A stretch of DNA of 25,226 nt from a candidate division TA06 bacterium SM23_40 (GTDB taxonomy: Bacteria; LJUI01; SM1-40), in NCBI GenBank assembly GCA_001303705.1, contig LJUI01000018.1:1-25226 (forward strand), in the 5' to 3' direction. Under the pieces are notes generated by a model that did not search any database, was not told where the DNA came from, and was given only the letters and a program-made list of their open reading frames with translations. A program made the translations under genes and the position numbers. This document shows positions 1-7,123 of this stretch, piece by piece; position 1 is the first letter of the stretch, and every line of letters begins with the position of its first letter.

Positions 1-2
1 CC

Positions 3-2114
3 GAGTCGTTCATGAAGGCGGACTACGGGGCGATGGCCTATCTGTCGGCGGTCCAGCCGTCGTATACGATTCCGAACCACGACTTCGACAAGCAGCTGTA
101 TCAGGGTATCTACGATCTGGGGATCTGGACGATCGGGTATGCGGAGAACCATGCGAATGCGTGGATCATCCCGGTGCACGGGTCCCTGGCCGAGGCGAAC
201 ATACGGATGTATCTGTGGCTCGGGGATCCGGAGACAGATGTATGGACCGCGGTTCCCCAGGATATGACGGTCAGCTACCCGGCAGCGATCCCGATCGGCA
301 CGCAGCCCGTGACGGTGAGCGTGTCGATGGGAGGGAGCTCTGTCGAGGATGCGCTCGTCTGTCTGTTGAAGCCGGGCGAGGTGTATGAGGCCGGGTATAC
401 GGACGCTGCGGGGCAGGTGACGCTGACGGTATCGCCCACGGTGCCCGGACAGATGGCGGTGACGGTGACCGCCCACAACGGCCTGCCGTATACGGGGACG
501 ATACAGGTGATTCAGCCTGAGGGTCCATATATCATTCTCGACGAGTATCTGATCGACGACAGTGTCGGCGGCAACAATGACGGACAGGTCGATATCGGCG
601 AGCCGATCAGGCTCCCCGCTGCGCTCAAGAACGTCGGCGTGGAGGCCGCTCAGGATGTCGATGCCGTGCTGGCGACCGACGATCCGTACATGACGATCAG
701 CGACAACTACGAGTACTACGGGGACATCAACCCTGACCAGGTTGTCTGGTGCCCGGACGACTACGACTTTGAGGCAAAGGCGGTCTGTCCTGATGGCCAT
801 ACGGCAGGGTTCTCGATCACAGCCGAGGACATCTACGATTCGACGTGGACGAGCGCGTTCAACATTCCGGTGCACGCGCCGGTGCTCGCGTTTGAGTCGT
901 ACATCATCGACGACACCGGCGGCGGCAATGGCAATGGCCGTCTGGAGCCCGGAGAGACGGCGGAGCTGACGGTGACGCTCGCCAATGAGGGTTCGGGATT
1001 TGCTGCCTCGGTGGAGGCGACGCTCTCGACGATCGACCCGTATGTGACCGTGGTGAGCGGGAGTGCGAGCTACGGGAACATCGCTGCGGGCGGCACGGGC
1101 GTCGGTTCGCCGGCGTATGTGGTCGAGGCAGCGGCTACTGCTCCTGAGGGTCGTCAGGCGCAGCTCGATCTGACCGCGGAGGCGCAGGCCGGGTATGTGC
1201 GCTACGATGCCTGCTGGGTGACGGTAGGCGGCATCTTTGACGACATGGAGCAGGGGCCTGCCGGGTGGACGCACGAGGTGGTCACTCCAGGGTATTACGA
1301 TCAGTGGCACCAGTCGACGGAGCTCAACCACACGCCCGGCGGTTCGGTAAGCTGGAAGTGCGGGGATACGGGTCCTGGCAACTATGCCGACTCGCTGGAT
1401 GCAGGTCTGATGACGGTCGAGCTGATCCTGCCCGAGAATCCCGTGTTGACGTTCTGGCACTGGATGGATGCAGAGGCATCGTCGATGTACCCTGACAGTG
1501 CGTACGACGGCGGTTTGGTCGAGATCTCGATCGACGGCGGGCTGAACTGGACCCAGATCATGCCTGAGGAGGGGTATACGCACGCGATCCGCCCGGGTTC
1601 GGACAACCCGCTGCCCGGTGGGACCATGGTCTACTCAGGTTCCTTTGGCTGGACGCAGGCCATGTTCGATCTGGCCGCCTATTCGGGGCAGACCGTGCAG
1701 TTCCGGTTCCGGTTTGCGTCTGACTGGGGGGTAAACCGTGAGGGCTGGTATATCGACGATGTGTTGATCGCCGGTCAGCCAGCGGTGACGGTCATGGTAG
1801 AGCCTGATGCGTATGAGGTGCCGCGCGGCGGCACGCTCGGGTATACCGCGACGGTCCAGAACCTGAGCTCGTCAGCACAGAGCTTCTACGGTCTGATCGA
1901 GGCGTGGCTGCCGAACGGGTCACCGTACAGCGGGAATCCGCTTGTCGGTCCCCGGCCGGTGACGCTTGCTCCCGGCGGGAGCCAGTCTGTGCACCTGGAG
2001 CATCCGGTGCCGGCCGTTGCGCCGCTGGGTGAGTATCTGCTTCGGGTGAAGGTGGGGAATCCGCCTGCTGATCTTCTCGATCAGGACTTCTTCCATTTCC
2101 GAGTGGTTCCGTAG
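3..2114 (+). CDS. Secreted multi-domain protein, C25 (gingipain-like) peptidase tail; 5' partial
   Basis: The frame is open to the window's left edge, so the start lies upstream and only about 703 residues are seen. The first part (to about 245) reads like the end of a C25 cysteine peptidase domain, including the closing LGDPETDVW. About 270-520 is the Ig-like domain that follows such peptidases (DALVCLLK, then YTDAAGQVTLTV). Two related beta domains follow at about 525-870 and 880-1225; each opens with a [LI]IDD..GGN..G...[IP]GE motif (CARDB-like). A MAM/immune-inhibitor-A-like jellyroll (WYIDDVLIAG near its end) covers about 1236-1780, and a C-terminal module 1784-2111. The catalytic Cys/His would be upstream, so protease activity is inferred only. 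No T9SS-type or FlgD-Ig sorting tail is visible. The C-terminal module is homologous to that of the protein at 9172-10491. It is probably extracellular or surface bound. The family call is fairly secure; the exact function is not. Confidence 0.8.
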   Translation, partial: ESFMKADYGAMAYLSAVQPSYTIPNHDFDKQLYQGIYDLGIWTIGYAENHANAWIIPVHGSLAEANIRMYLWLGDPETDVWTAVPQDMTVSYPAAIPIGTQPVTVSVSMGGSSVEDALVCLLKPGEVYEAGYTDAAGQVTLTVSPTVPGQMAVTVTAHNGLPYTGTIQVIQPEGPYIILDEYLIDDSVGGNNDGQVDIGEPIRLPAALKNVGVEAAQDVDAVLATDDPYMTISDNYEYYGDINPDQVVWCPDDYDFEAKAVCPDGHTAGFSITAEDIYDSTWTSAFNIPVHAPVLAFESYIIDDTGGGNGNGRLEPGETAELTVTLANEGSGFAASVEATLSTIDPYVTVVSGSASYGNIAAGGTGVGSPAYVVEAAATAPEGRQAQLDLTAEAQAGYVRYDACWVTVGGIFDDMEQGPAGWTHEVVTPGYYDQWHQSTELNHTPGGSVSWKCGDTGPGNYADSLDAGLMTVELILPENPVLTFWHWMDAEASSMYPDSAYDGGLVEISIDGGLNWTQIMPEEGYTHAIRPGSDNPLPGGTMVYSGSFGWTQAMFDLAAYSGQTVQFRFRFASDWGVNREGWYIDDVLIAGQPAVTVMVEPDAYEVPRGGTLGYTATVQNLSSSAQSFYGLIEAWLPNGSPYSGNPLVGPRPVTLAPGGSQSVHLEHPVPAVAPLGEYLLRVKVGNPPADLLDQDFFHFRVVP

Positions 2115-2149
2115 GAGGGCGGTGCTGACGTCGCGAATGAGATCAACGT

Positions 2150-2186
2150 TGACTTCGCTCTTCTCATGATGAGACAAGAGAAGTCA
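2150..2186. other. Long imperfect hairpin downstream of the secreted protein gene
   Basis: TGACTT (2150-2155) pairs with AAGTCA (2181-2186), CTCTT (2158-2162) with AAGAG (2176-2180), and CTC (2163-2165) with GAG (2171-2173), with small bulges. It starts 36 bp after the stop codon. No T-run follows, so it is not a textbook rho-independent terminator. It could be a 3'-end-stabilising hairpin or part of a longer structured RNA with the next hairpin. The pairing is seen directly; the role is inferred. Confidence 0.55.
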
Positions 2187-2198
2187 TTGTGACGAACA

Positions 2199-2247
2199 GG
2201 GGCGCGGTACGAGGATCTGTGAGGGGGAAGAATCCTCGCCGCGCCCC
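2199..2247. other. Strong 16-bp hairpin in the 2115-2434 intergenic gap
   Basis: GGGGCGCGG (2199-2207) is perfectly complementary to CCGCGCCCC (2239-2247). Inside it, CGAGGAT (2210-2216) pairs with ATCCTCG (2232-2238). Only a two-base TA bulge and a 15-base loop interrupt it. It lies in the 320-bp gap between the secreted protein gene and the corrinoid protein gene. I see no protein gene, consensus promoter or tRNA in this gap. It may act as a terminator without a U tract or as a structured leader element of the methyltransferase operon. No cobalamin-riboswitch B12 box was recognised. Confidence 0.6.
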
Positions 2248-2434
2248 ACAGTCCTCAAGACGGTTTGCAAGACCGGTGTGGCGCAGTAGCATCTGTCAAG
2301 ATCGATTGTCGAAGTGGATCCGGCGTCCGATTTCGGGTCGTCACGCGGGGTCCGAGGTTGGTGGTTCCGCACAGCCGTCAGCGTAAGACGCTGGGGATGG
2401 TCGGCAGGGCACACGTTGATCATAGGAGGCTCAC

Positions 2435-3091
2435 ATGGCTGAGGCCGCGACTAGTCCGGTGATCGAGGAGATCGTCGATTCCATTCTGTCTGTCCAGGGC
2501 GAGAGGACGTTAGAGCTGGTGCAGAAGGCCCTCGACCAGGGGGTGGACCCGATGACCGTCGTTAACGATGGGCTGACGTTCGGCCTGCGCCAGCTCGGGG
2601 AGAGGTACGAGCGGGGGGAGGCGTACATCCCTCACCTCATGATCGCCGGCGATGCCGTCGGCCGGGCGATGAAGATACTCGAGGTACATCTGCCGAAGGA
2701 GGCGCCGGGGAGGGAACGTCCCACCGTCCTCATCGGAACGGTCAAGGACGATATCCATGATCTGGGCAAGAACCTCGTGGCCACGATGCTTTCTGTTTCC
2801 GGGTTTCGGGTGGTCGATCTGGGGAAGAATGTGAGTGCTGAGGCGTTCGTCGAGAAGGTGAAGGAGGTGAAGCCGCGGCTTCTCTGTCTCTCGGCTCTGA
2901 TGACGACGACGATGCTCAATCAGCGCGCCGTCGTCGAGGCGCTCAAGGAGGCGCAGGAGCGGGAGGGCCTCAAGATCATGGTCGGCGGCGCCCCCGTCTC
3001 CGCGGAATGGGCGGAACAGATCGAGGCCGATGCGTACGCCGAGGATGCGATGGAGGCGGTGCGCAAGGCGAAGGAGCTACTGGGTGTGTAG
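2435..3091 (+). CDS. Corrinoid protein (methyltransferase cognate, MtbC/MttC type)
   Basis: A 218-residue cobalamin-binding protein that would carry the methyl group between a substrate methyltransferase and an acceptor methyltransferase in the cytoplasm. An N-terminal helical cap domain (about residues 8-90) is followed by a Rossmann-like B12-binding domain (about 95-215). The base-off/His-on signature is present: DxHxxG at 106-111 with His108 as predicted lower cobalt ligand, then S-x-L at 153-155 and a GG turn in VGGAPVS. Length is normal for the family. AGGAGG at 2424-2429, five bases before the ATG, supports the start. The MttB-like gene begins 195 bp downstream on the same strand, which makes the two likely partners. 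The substrate cannot be read from this protein. Confidence 0.93.
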   Translation: MAEAATSPVIEEIVDSILSVQGERTLELVQKALDQGVDPMTVVNDGLTFGLRQLGERYERGEAYIPHLMIAGDAVGRAMKILEVHLPKEAPGRERPTVLIGTVKDDIHDLGKNLVATMLSVSGFRVVDLGKNVSAEAFVEKVKEVKPRLLCLSALMTTTMLNQRAVVEALKEAQEREGLKIMVGGAPVSAEWAEQIEADAYAEDAMEAVRKAKELLGV

Positions 3092-3148
3092 CGTGTGTCG
3101 CTACGCGTGGCGTGTGTCGCTGCCCGTGGCGTGTGTCGCTACCTCCTC
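3092..3148. repeat. Three tandem copies of a 19-bp unit
   Basis: Units begin at 3092, 3111 and 3130, each starting with CGTGTGTCGCT. The first two differ at only two or three positions in CGTGG-ending 19-mers; the third diverges after its first 11-12 bases. The array starts on the base right after the corrinoid protein stop codon. The remaining spacer up to the next gene shows no recognised element. Confidence 0.7.
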
Positions 3149-3286
3149 GGTGCACGATTGATCGGGGGGGTGAGGGCGGTTTCATAGTGATGGTTGTGGA
3201 GAAGGGGTCCTGCTGAGGTATGGACCTGTGAAGGGTCGGCGCTGCTGACGCCGTGCCGATAGGGAGGACTTCAAAGAGGGGGAGCG

Positions 3287-4804
3287 ATGGCGAGAGAGAC
3301 GACGCAGGGTGACGAAGTGCGAACCGAGGGGCGCTCGGTGCCGCGGAGGCCGCGCCTCTCTTTGCTTGAGCGATCAACCATTGAGCGGATCGTCGATGAG
3401 GCGCGCGAGCTCTTGCAGTCAGTCGGAGTCATCGTCGAGGAGCCCGAGGCGTTGGATCTGTTGGCAGATGGCGGCGCTGAGGTGGATCTTGAGCAGAAGC
3501 GGGCCCGCCTCACAGCACCGATGGTGGAGAAGGCCCTGGCGACGGTTCCCCGCCGCGTCGAGCTATTCGATCGTGCGGGCACGGCAGCGGTCATCTATGC
3601 CGGCGACAGGGTGCAGTTCGATCCGGGATCGGCTGCCCTCCATGTGCTCGATGCCGATACGCGTCGCATCCGAAAAGCGACGACCGAAGACATCATCTCC
3701 TTCGCGAAGCTCGCCGAAGGCCTGGATGAACTCGATGCCCAGAGCACAGCCATCATCGCCGCAGACGTCCCGGAGGCGATCGCGGACAGCTATCGCCTCT
3801 ACCTTCTGCTGCAGTTGACGGAGAAACCGATCGTCACGGGTGCGTTCAGCGGCGAGGGGCTGCTGGTGATGCATCGTCTTCTGGCCGCATCCTCAGGAGG
3901 TGAAGGAGGGCTGAAGGCGCGGCCGAGGGCCGTGTTCGATGTCTGTCCGTCACCTCCTCTGCTCTGGAGCCAGGCCACCTGCCGCAATCTGGTCGACTGT
4001 GCCCGCTTCGGACTTCCCGCCCAGCTCGTCTCTATGCCGCTGGCCGGCGCCACCGGCCCTGTCACGCTCATCGGCGCGGTGACCCAGCATGCTGCTGAGA
4101 ACCTGAGCGGGATCGTCATCCACCAGCTCGCATGCCCGGGCGCCCCAATTATCTGGGGGGGGTCGCCGGCCATCTTCGACATGCGCGAGGGGACGACGCC
4201 CATGGGCGCGGTGGAGACGATGATGATCGACTGCGCGTACGCGGAGGTGGGCAAGCACTTCGGCTTACCCACCCACACGTATATGGGATTGAGCGATACG
4301 AAGGTGCTCGACATGCAGACCGGGCTCGAATCAGGGATGGGCACGGTGCTTGCGATCCTCGCCGGGATAAACCTCGTCTCTGGGGCGGGCATGCTCGACT
4401 TCGAGAGCTGCCAGAGCCCGGAGAAACTCGTCGTCGACTGCGAGATCATCGGCATGGCTCGTCGCCTGTCGGCCGGGCTGGCGATGCGGGACGAGGAGCG
4501 CGTGCGGTCACTCTATACGGAGGATCACAACACGACCTTTCTCACCCTCGAACATACGCTGAGGTGGCTCAAGGATGAGCAACGCATTCCTTCATTCATT
4601 ATAGATCGTGCTGGTCGGCGGAGGTGGGAGGAGCGCGGCGGCACTGACGTAGTCGCGCGGGCCAGGAAGCGGGTGCAGGAACTCGTCGACACGTACGAAC
4701 CGCGTCCCCTGTCGGGCGAGGTGATGAGTGAGATCGAGAACATTGTGCGGAGCGCGGCGGCAGCAGCCGGTGCAGAGCGATTGCCCGGGAGTACGATCGA
4801 GTAG
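3287..4804 (+). CDS. MttB-superfamily (trimethylamine methyltransferase-like) protein, non-pyrrolysine
   Basis: A 505-residue TIM-barrel methyltransferase that would move a methyl group from a quaternary or tertiary amine to the corrinoid protein encoded just upstream. Family marks include PLAGATGPVTL (about 251-261), the GAPIIWGGSP strand (about 285-294) and GLSDTKVLDMQTGLESG (about 334-350). Length matches full MttB family proteins. The frame has no internal amber codon. The only TAG is the terminal one at 4802-4804, with TGA two codons later, so it is not a pyrrolysine MttB. It belongs with the non-Pyl members, whose known substrates include glycine betaine (MtgB), proline betaine and carnitine. 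A purine-rich stretch (AGAGGGGGAGCG) precedes the ATG. No terminal methyltransferase or corrinoid activase is in the window. Confidence 0.9.
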   Translation: MARETTQGDEVRTEGRSVPRRPRLSLLERSTIERIVDEARELLQSVGVIVEEPEALDLLADGGAEVDLEQKRARLTAPMVEKALATVPRRVELFDRAGTAAVIYAGDRVQFDPGSAALHVLDADTRRIRKATTEDIISFAKLAEGLDELDAQSTAIIAADVPEAIADSYRLYLLLQLTEKPIVTGAFSGEGLLVMHRLLAASSGGEGGLKARPRAVFDVCPSPPLLWSQATCRNLVDCARFGLPAQLVSMPLAGATGPVTLIGAVTQHAAENLSGIVIHQLACPGAPIIWGGSPAIFDMREGTTPMGAVETMMIDCAYAEVGKHFGLPTHTYMGLSDTKVLDMQTGLESGMGTVLAILAGINLVSGAGMLDFESCQSPEKLVVDCEIIGMARRLSAGLAMRDEERVRSLYTEDHNTTFLTLEHTLRWLKDEQRIPSFIIDRAGRRRWEERGGTDVVARARKRVQELVDTYEPRPLSGEVMSEIENIVRSAAAAAGAERLPGSTIE

Positions 4805-4964
4805 GGGCTGTGAACGCTGACGATTTCCGAGACCCGGGAGCGTCTCGCTCGAGGTCGATCGATTTGAGACGCAGCTGTCAATACGCGAGGAAACCCCCCG
4901 CGGTCGCATGCGGCATGCCCGACAACGGCCTGCCTGAGGGTGATCGAGCCGGCACCGCAGGCGT

Positions 4965-5085
4965 CAGTAACCCACAGAACCTACCAGCGTCCCCGGGAAT
5001 GCCAGTAACCTACAGAACCTACCAACGTCCCCGAGACAACGTCCCCGGGAATGCCAGTAACCTACAGAACCTACCAACGTCCCCG
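4965..5085. repeat. Short direct-repeat array (REP-like, GGGGACG-type ends)
   Basis: A 30-bp core (CAGTAACC...CGTCCCC) occurs at 4965-4994, 5003-5032 and 5055-5084. The last two lie within a 46-bp exact direct repeat (4988-5033 and 5040-5085, period 52). Copy 1 has two differences in the core. On the minus strand each unit reads GGGGACGTTGGTAGG... and is flanked by GGGGACG, with CCCGGG at the junctions; a further CGTCCCCGG lies at 5090-5098. This resembles dispersed REP-type extragenic repeats, but no transposase is nearby. It occupies the gap between the two convergent genes and runs into the 3' end of the minus-strand methyltransferase gene. The rest of the 4805-4964 gap shows only weak inverted repeats. 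Confidence 0.85.
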
Positions 5086-5937
5086 TGTGCGTCCCCGGCG
5101 CGCGACGGCGAGGAATTTCCTCCGCCAGCTCTGTCCGCGGACGAGTGCGATGCTGTGGTGGGAGAGGTCGGTGCGGATCGGCTCGAACCGGATCCACCGG
5201 ACGAGGTCGAAGCCGGCGGATTCGAGAAGCGTCTTCACCTGGTTTCTGGTGAAGACGCAATGTGTTTCTTCCATCTCCATTGTCTCCATCGGCGAGCCGA
5301 GCGACCAGATCTTGGTGACGAAGTCCTGGAGATCTCGCTTGCTCAGGCGATAGCGATCGGGTCCGAGCTTTGCTGGATTGATGGGGCGGTAGCGGAAGGC
5401 ATCGGCGAATCGGGTGAGAAGCTCTCTGCCTCTCGCGTCGAGCGACACATCCACGGTCCCATGGCCGGGATCGAGATGGTCGAGGAGGAGGTAGCGGCCA
5501 CCCGGCCGCGTCACTCGGGCGATCTCCCGCACGGTCAATGATGTTTCTTCCGGCCTGCCGAAGAGCTCCACCCCGAAGAGCTCCACCTCGTGGAGCATCT
5601 GTGAAGTAATAACAGCGTCAAAGCTCCTGTCGCGGAAGGGCAGGTATGGTGCACGCGCCACGGCGCCCAGCGCGCACGGGCAGGTTACGCGCAGGTCCTG
5701 CAGGCGATGCGGGGATTCGTCGATGCCGGCGAGCCAGACGGTACGTCGTTCTCTCGCCTTAGCAACTTCTGCCAGCATCATCCCCCAGCCGCATCCTATG
5801 TCGAGGATCGAAGCCGCATCGCCCAGATGCTCGAGGATGAGCTGCACTCTGGTCTCATCGTCCTCGACCCATCGCTTGGCCAGCTCGCGGCTCTGGCAAA
5901 ACTCTGCAGCCTGCCGGTCGTACAGTGGTTTTCGCAT
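5071..5937 (-). CDS. Class I SAM-dependent methyltransferase (Methyltransf_11-like)
   Basis: A 288-residue Rossmann-fold methyltransferase of unknown substrate. SAM-binding motif I is ILDIGCGWG (about 44-52), an acidic residue follows in LAGIDES (about 69-75), motif II is FDAVITSQMLHEV (about 106-118), and a post-motif RPGGRYLLLDH strand follows. The ATG at 5937 lacks a clear Shine-Dalgarno sequence. Last gene of a minus-strand operon, 169 bp after the S58 hydrolase gene. Two oddities: residues VELFG are doubled by a 15-bp tandem duplication (5558-5587), and the last nine or so residues (ending RGRTRGRW) and the stop codon are encoded by the GGGGACG repeat array, so the original C-terminus was probably replaced. 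The fold is clear; a small-molecule substrate is likely but not identifiable. Confidence 0.85.
   Translation of the reverse strand: MRKPLYDRQAAEFCQSRELAKRWVEDDETRVQLILEHLGDAASILDIGCGWGMMLAEVAKARERRTVWLAGIDESPHRLQDLRVTCPCALGAVARAPYLPFRDRSFDAVITSQMLHEVELFGVELFGRPEETSLTVREIARVTRPGGRYLLLDHLDPGHGTVDVSLDARGRELLTRFADAFRYRPINPAKLGPDRYRLSKRDLQDFVTKIWSLGSPMETMEMEETHCVFTRNQVKTLLESAGFDLVRWIRFEPIRTDLSHHSIALVRGQSWRRKFLAVARRGRTRGRW
5558..5587. repeat. 15-bp perfect tandem duplication inside the methyltransferase gene
   Basis: CCGAAGAGCTCCACC occurs twice back to back (5558-5572 and 5573-5587). On the coding minus strand it adds five residues in frame, giving ELFGVELFG just after the LHE motif. Perfect identity suggests a recent slippage event. 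Confidence 0.9.
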
Positions 5938-6106
5938 GGGATCGACGTGCCCGTTGATGTCGATTCGTTGGTGAGGATCGATCTGCCGGGTGCGGGTTCT
6001 GAGTCAAGCGGGAGAGCCGGGCCTGCGGTGATACCCTGGCGGTGAGGGCCGTGTGGTGATGCTCCCCGGATACTGTTTGCTCTGCCCGGCCGAGGATCTC
6101 TCCATC

Positions 6107-7102
6107 TCAGCCCGTGGTGTCCGCGAGTCCGGGGAATCCTCCCGCGGATCTGGCCTTGCGCACGGCGCGCAGGATCGCTCTCCTCAGCATCTCTGCCGCG
6201 ACGTGTCCGACGACATCATGGCGCGCAGGGATCTCCCCCGTTGCGGCGGCGAATATCGTATCTCCGTCGGCAGACATGTGGACAGGGCGGATCGCTCTCG
6301 CCAGGCCGTCGTGGCCCATCTCGGCTATCTTGATCGTCTCTTTGTGGGAGAGCGCGGCGTTGGTGGCAACGAGCCCGATCGTCGTATTCCCTCCGGGTCC
6401 CTGGGGCGGCGGTGTGGGAAACGGTCGCACGGGGTCGAGCAGTTCCGGTAGCAGGTCCTCGAGCTCGACGAAGCCCTGCCCGTCGTCCCGGCGTGCTCCG
6501 GCGATCGTCGTACCCGTCTCCCAATCGAATATGTTGCCGATCGAGTTGACTGCTACGATCGCACCGACGGCGAGGCCGTTGGGGAAGCGCACCGCGCTCG
6601 ATCCGAGACCGCCCTTTGTTGCCCGCGCCATGCCCCGGAGCTTCCCCACTGTCGCCCCTGTTCCTGCGCCGACTGCACCCTCTTCGACCGGCAGCTCGCG
6701 TGCCGCCCGGCAGGCCCGAAGTCCCATCTCCGCGTCGGGCCTGACATCGTTCCTCCCGATCCCCAGGTCGTACAGGATGGCGCCGCATACCGCGGGCACG
6801 ATGCCGTGCGAGGTGGGCCAGCCGATGCCCCGCTCTTCGAGATACCGCATGATGCCGCGGGCAACATCGAGCCCGAAGGTCGAACCTCCGGAGAAGAAGA
6901 CGGCATTGCGCCTCTCGTTCGTGCGTGTGGGGCCGATGCTTGTCGTGCCGAAGGTGGCGGGCATGCCTCCGCGCACGTCGACTCCGGTGACGGCCCCATC
7001 ACCGAGGAGGATGACGGTGCACCCGGTCAGGGCCGTCTCATCCTGAGCGTGCCCGACGGTGATGCCGGGCACGAGCGTGATCGTGTCGTTGTCCGCTTCC
7101 AA
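6107..7102 (-). CDS. P1/S58 family N-terminal-nucleophile hydrolase (DmpA/NylC-like aminopeptidase/amidase)
   Basis: A 331-residue cytoplasmic hydrolase of the DmpA/BapA/NylC group, whose members mature by self-cleavage into alpha and beta chains and act on N-terminal amino acids, beta-peptides or cyclic amide oligomers. Visible marks: ITVGHAQDE (about 14-22), GGMPATFGT (45-53), FFSGGSTFGLDV (69-80), a KGGLGSSAV loop (163-171), AVNSIGNIFDW (184-194) and GGNTTIGLVATNAA (237-250). By analogy with NylC, cleavage is predicted between Asn239 and Thr240, with Thr240 as nucleophile. The start is a TTG at 7102 with GGAG about eight bases upstream; it lies 21 bp after the stop of the desulfurase-like gene, so the two are co-transcribed. 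The family is secure; the substrate is unknown. Confidence 0.9.
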   Translation of the reverse strand: MEADNDTITLVPGITVGHAQDETALTGCTVILLGDGAVTGVDVRGGMPATFGTTSIGPTRTNERRNAVFFSGGSTFGLDVARGIMRYLEERGIGWPTSHGIVPAVCGAILYDLGIGRNDVRPDAEMGLRACRAARELPVEEGAVGAGTGATVGKLRGMARATKGGLGSSAVRFPNGLAVGAIVAVNSIGNIFDWETGTTIAGARRDDGQGFVELEDLLPELLDPVRPFPTPPPQGPGGNTTIGLVATNAALSHKETIKIAEMGHDGLARAIRPVHMSADGDTIFAAATGEIPARHDVVGHVAAEMLRRAILRAVRKARSAGGFPGLADTTG

Positions 7103-7123
7103 CAGAGTGGCTCCGCTGCTCGC

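Noticed and set aside
2258-2280. CGGT-TTGCAAG-ACCG stem-loop, resembling a tRNA-Cys (GCA) anticodon arm
   Set aside because: No D arm, T arm (GGTTCGA-like) or acceptor stem can be built around it on either strand.
3287-4804. Pyrrolysine-containing MttB
   Set aside because: No in-frame amber codon interrupts the gene; the only TAG is terminal and is followed two codons later by TGA.
4810-5541. 243-codon plus-strand reading frame
   Set aside because: It crosses the repeat array and runs antisense to the methyltransferase; composition is that of a GC-rich shadow frame, with no family motif.
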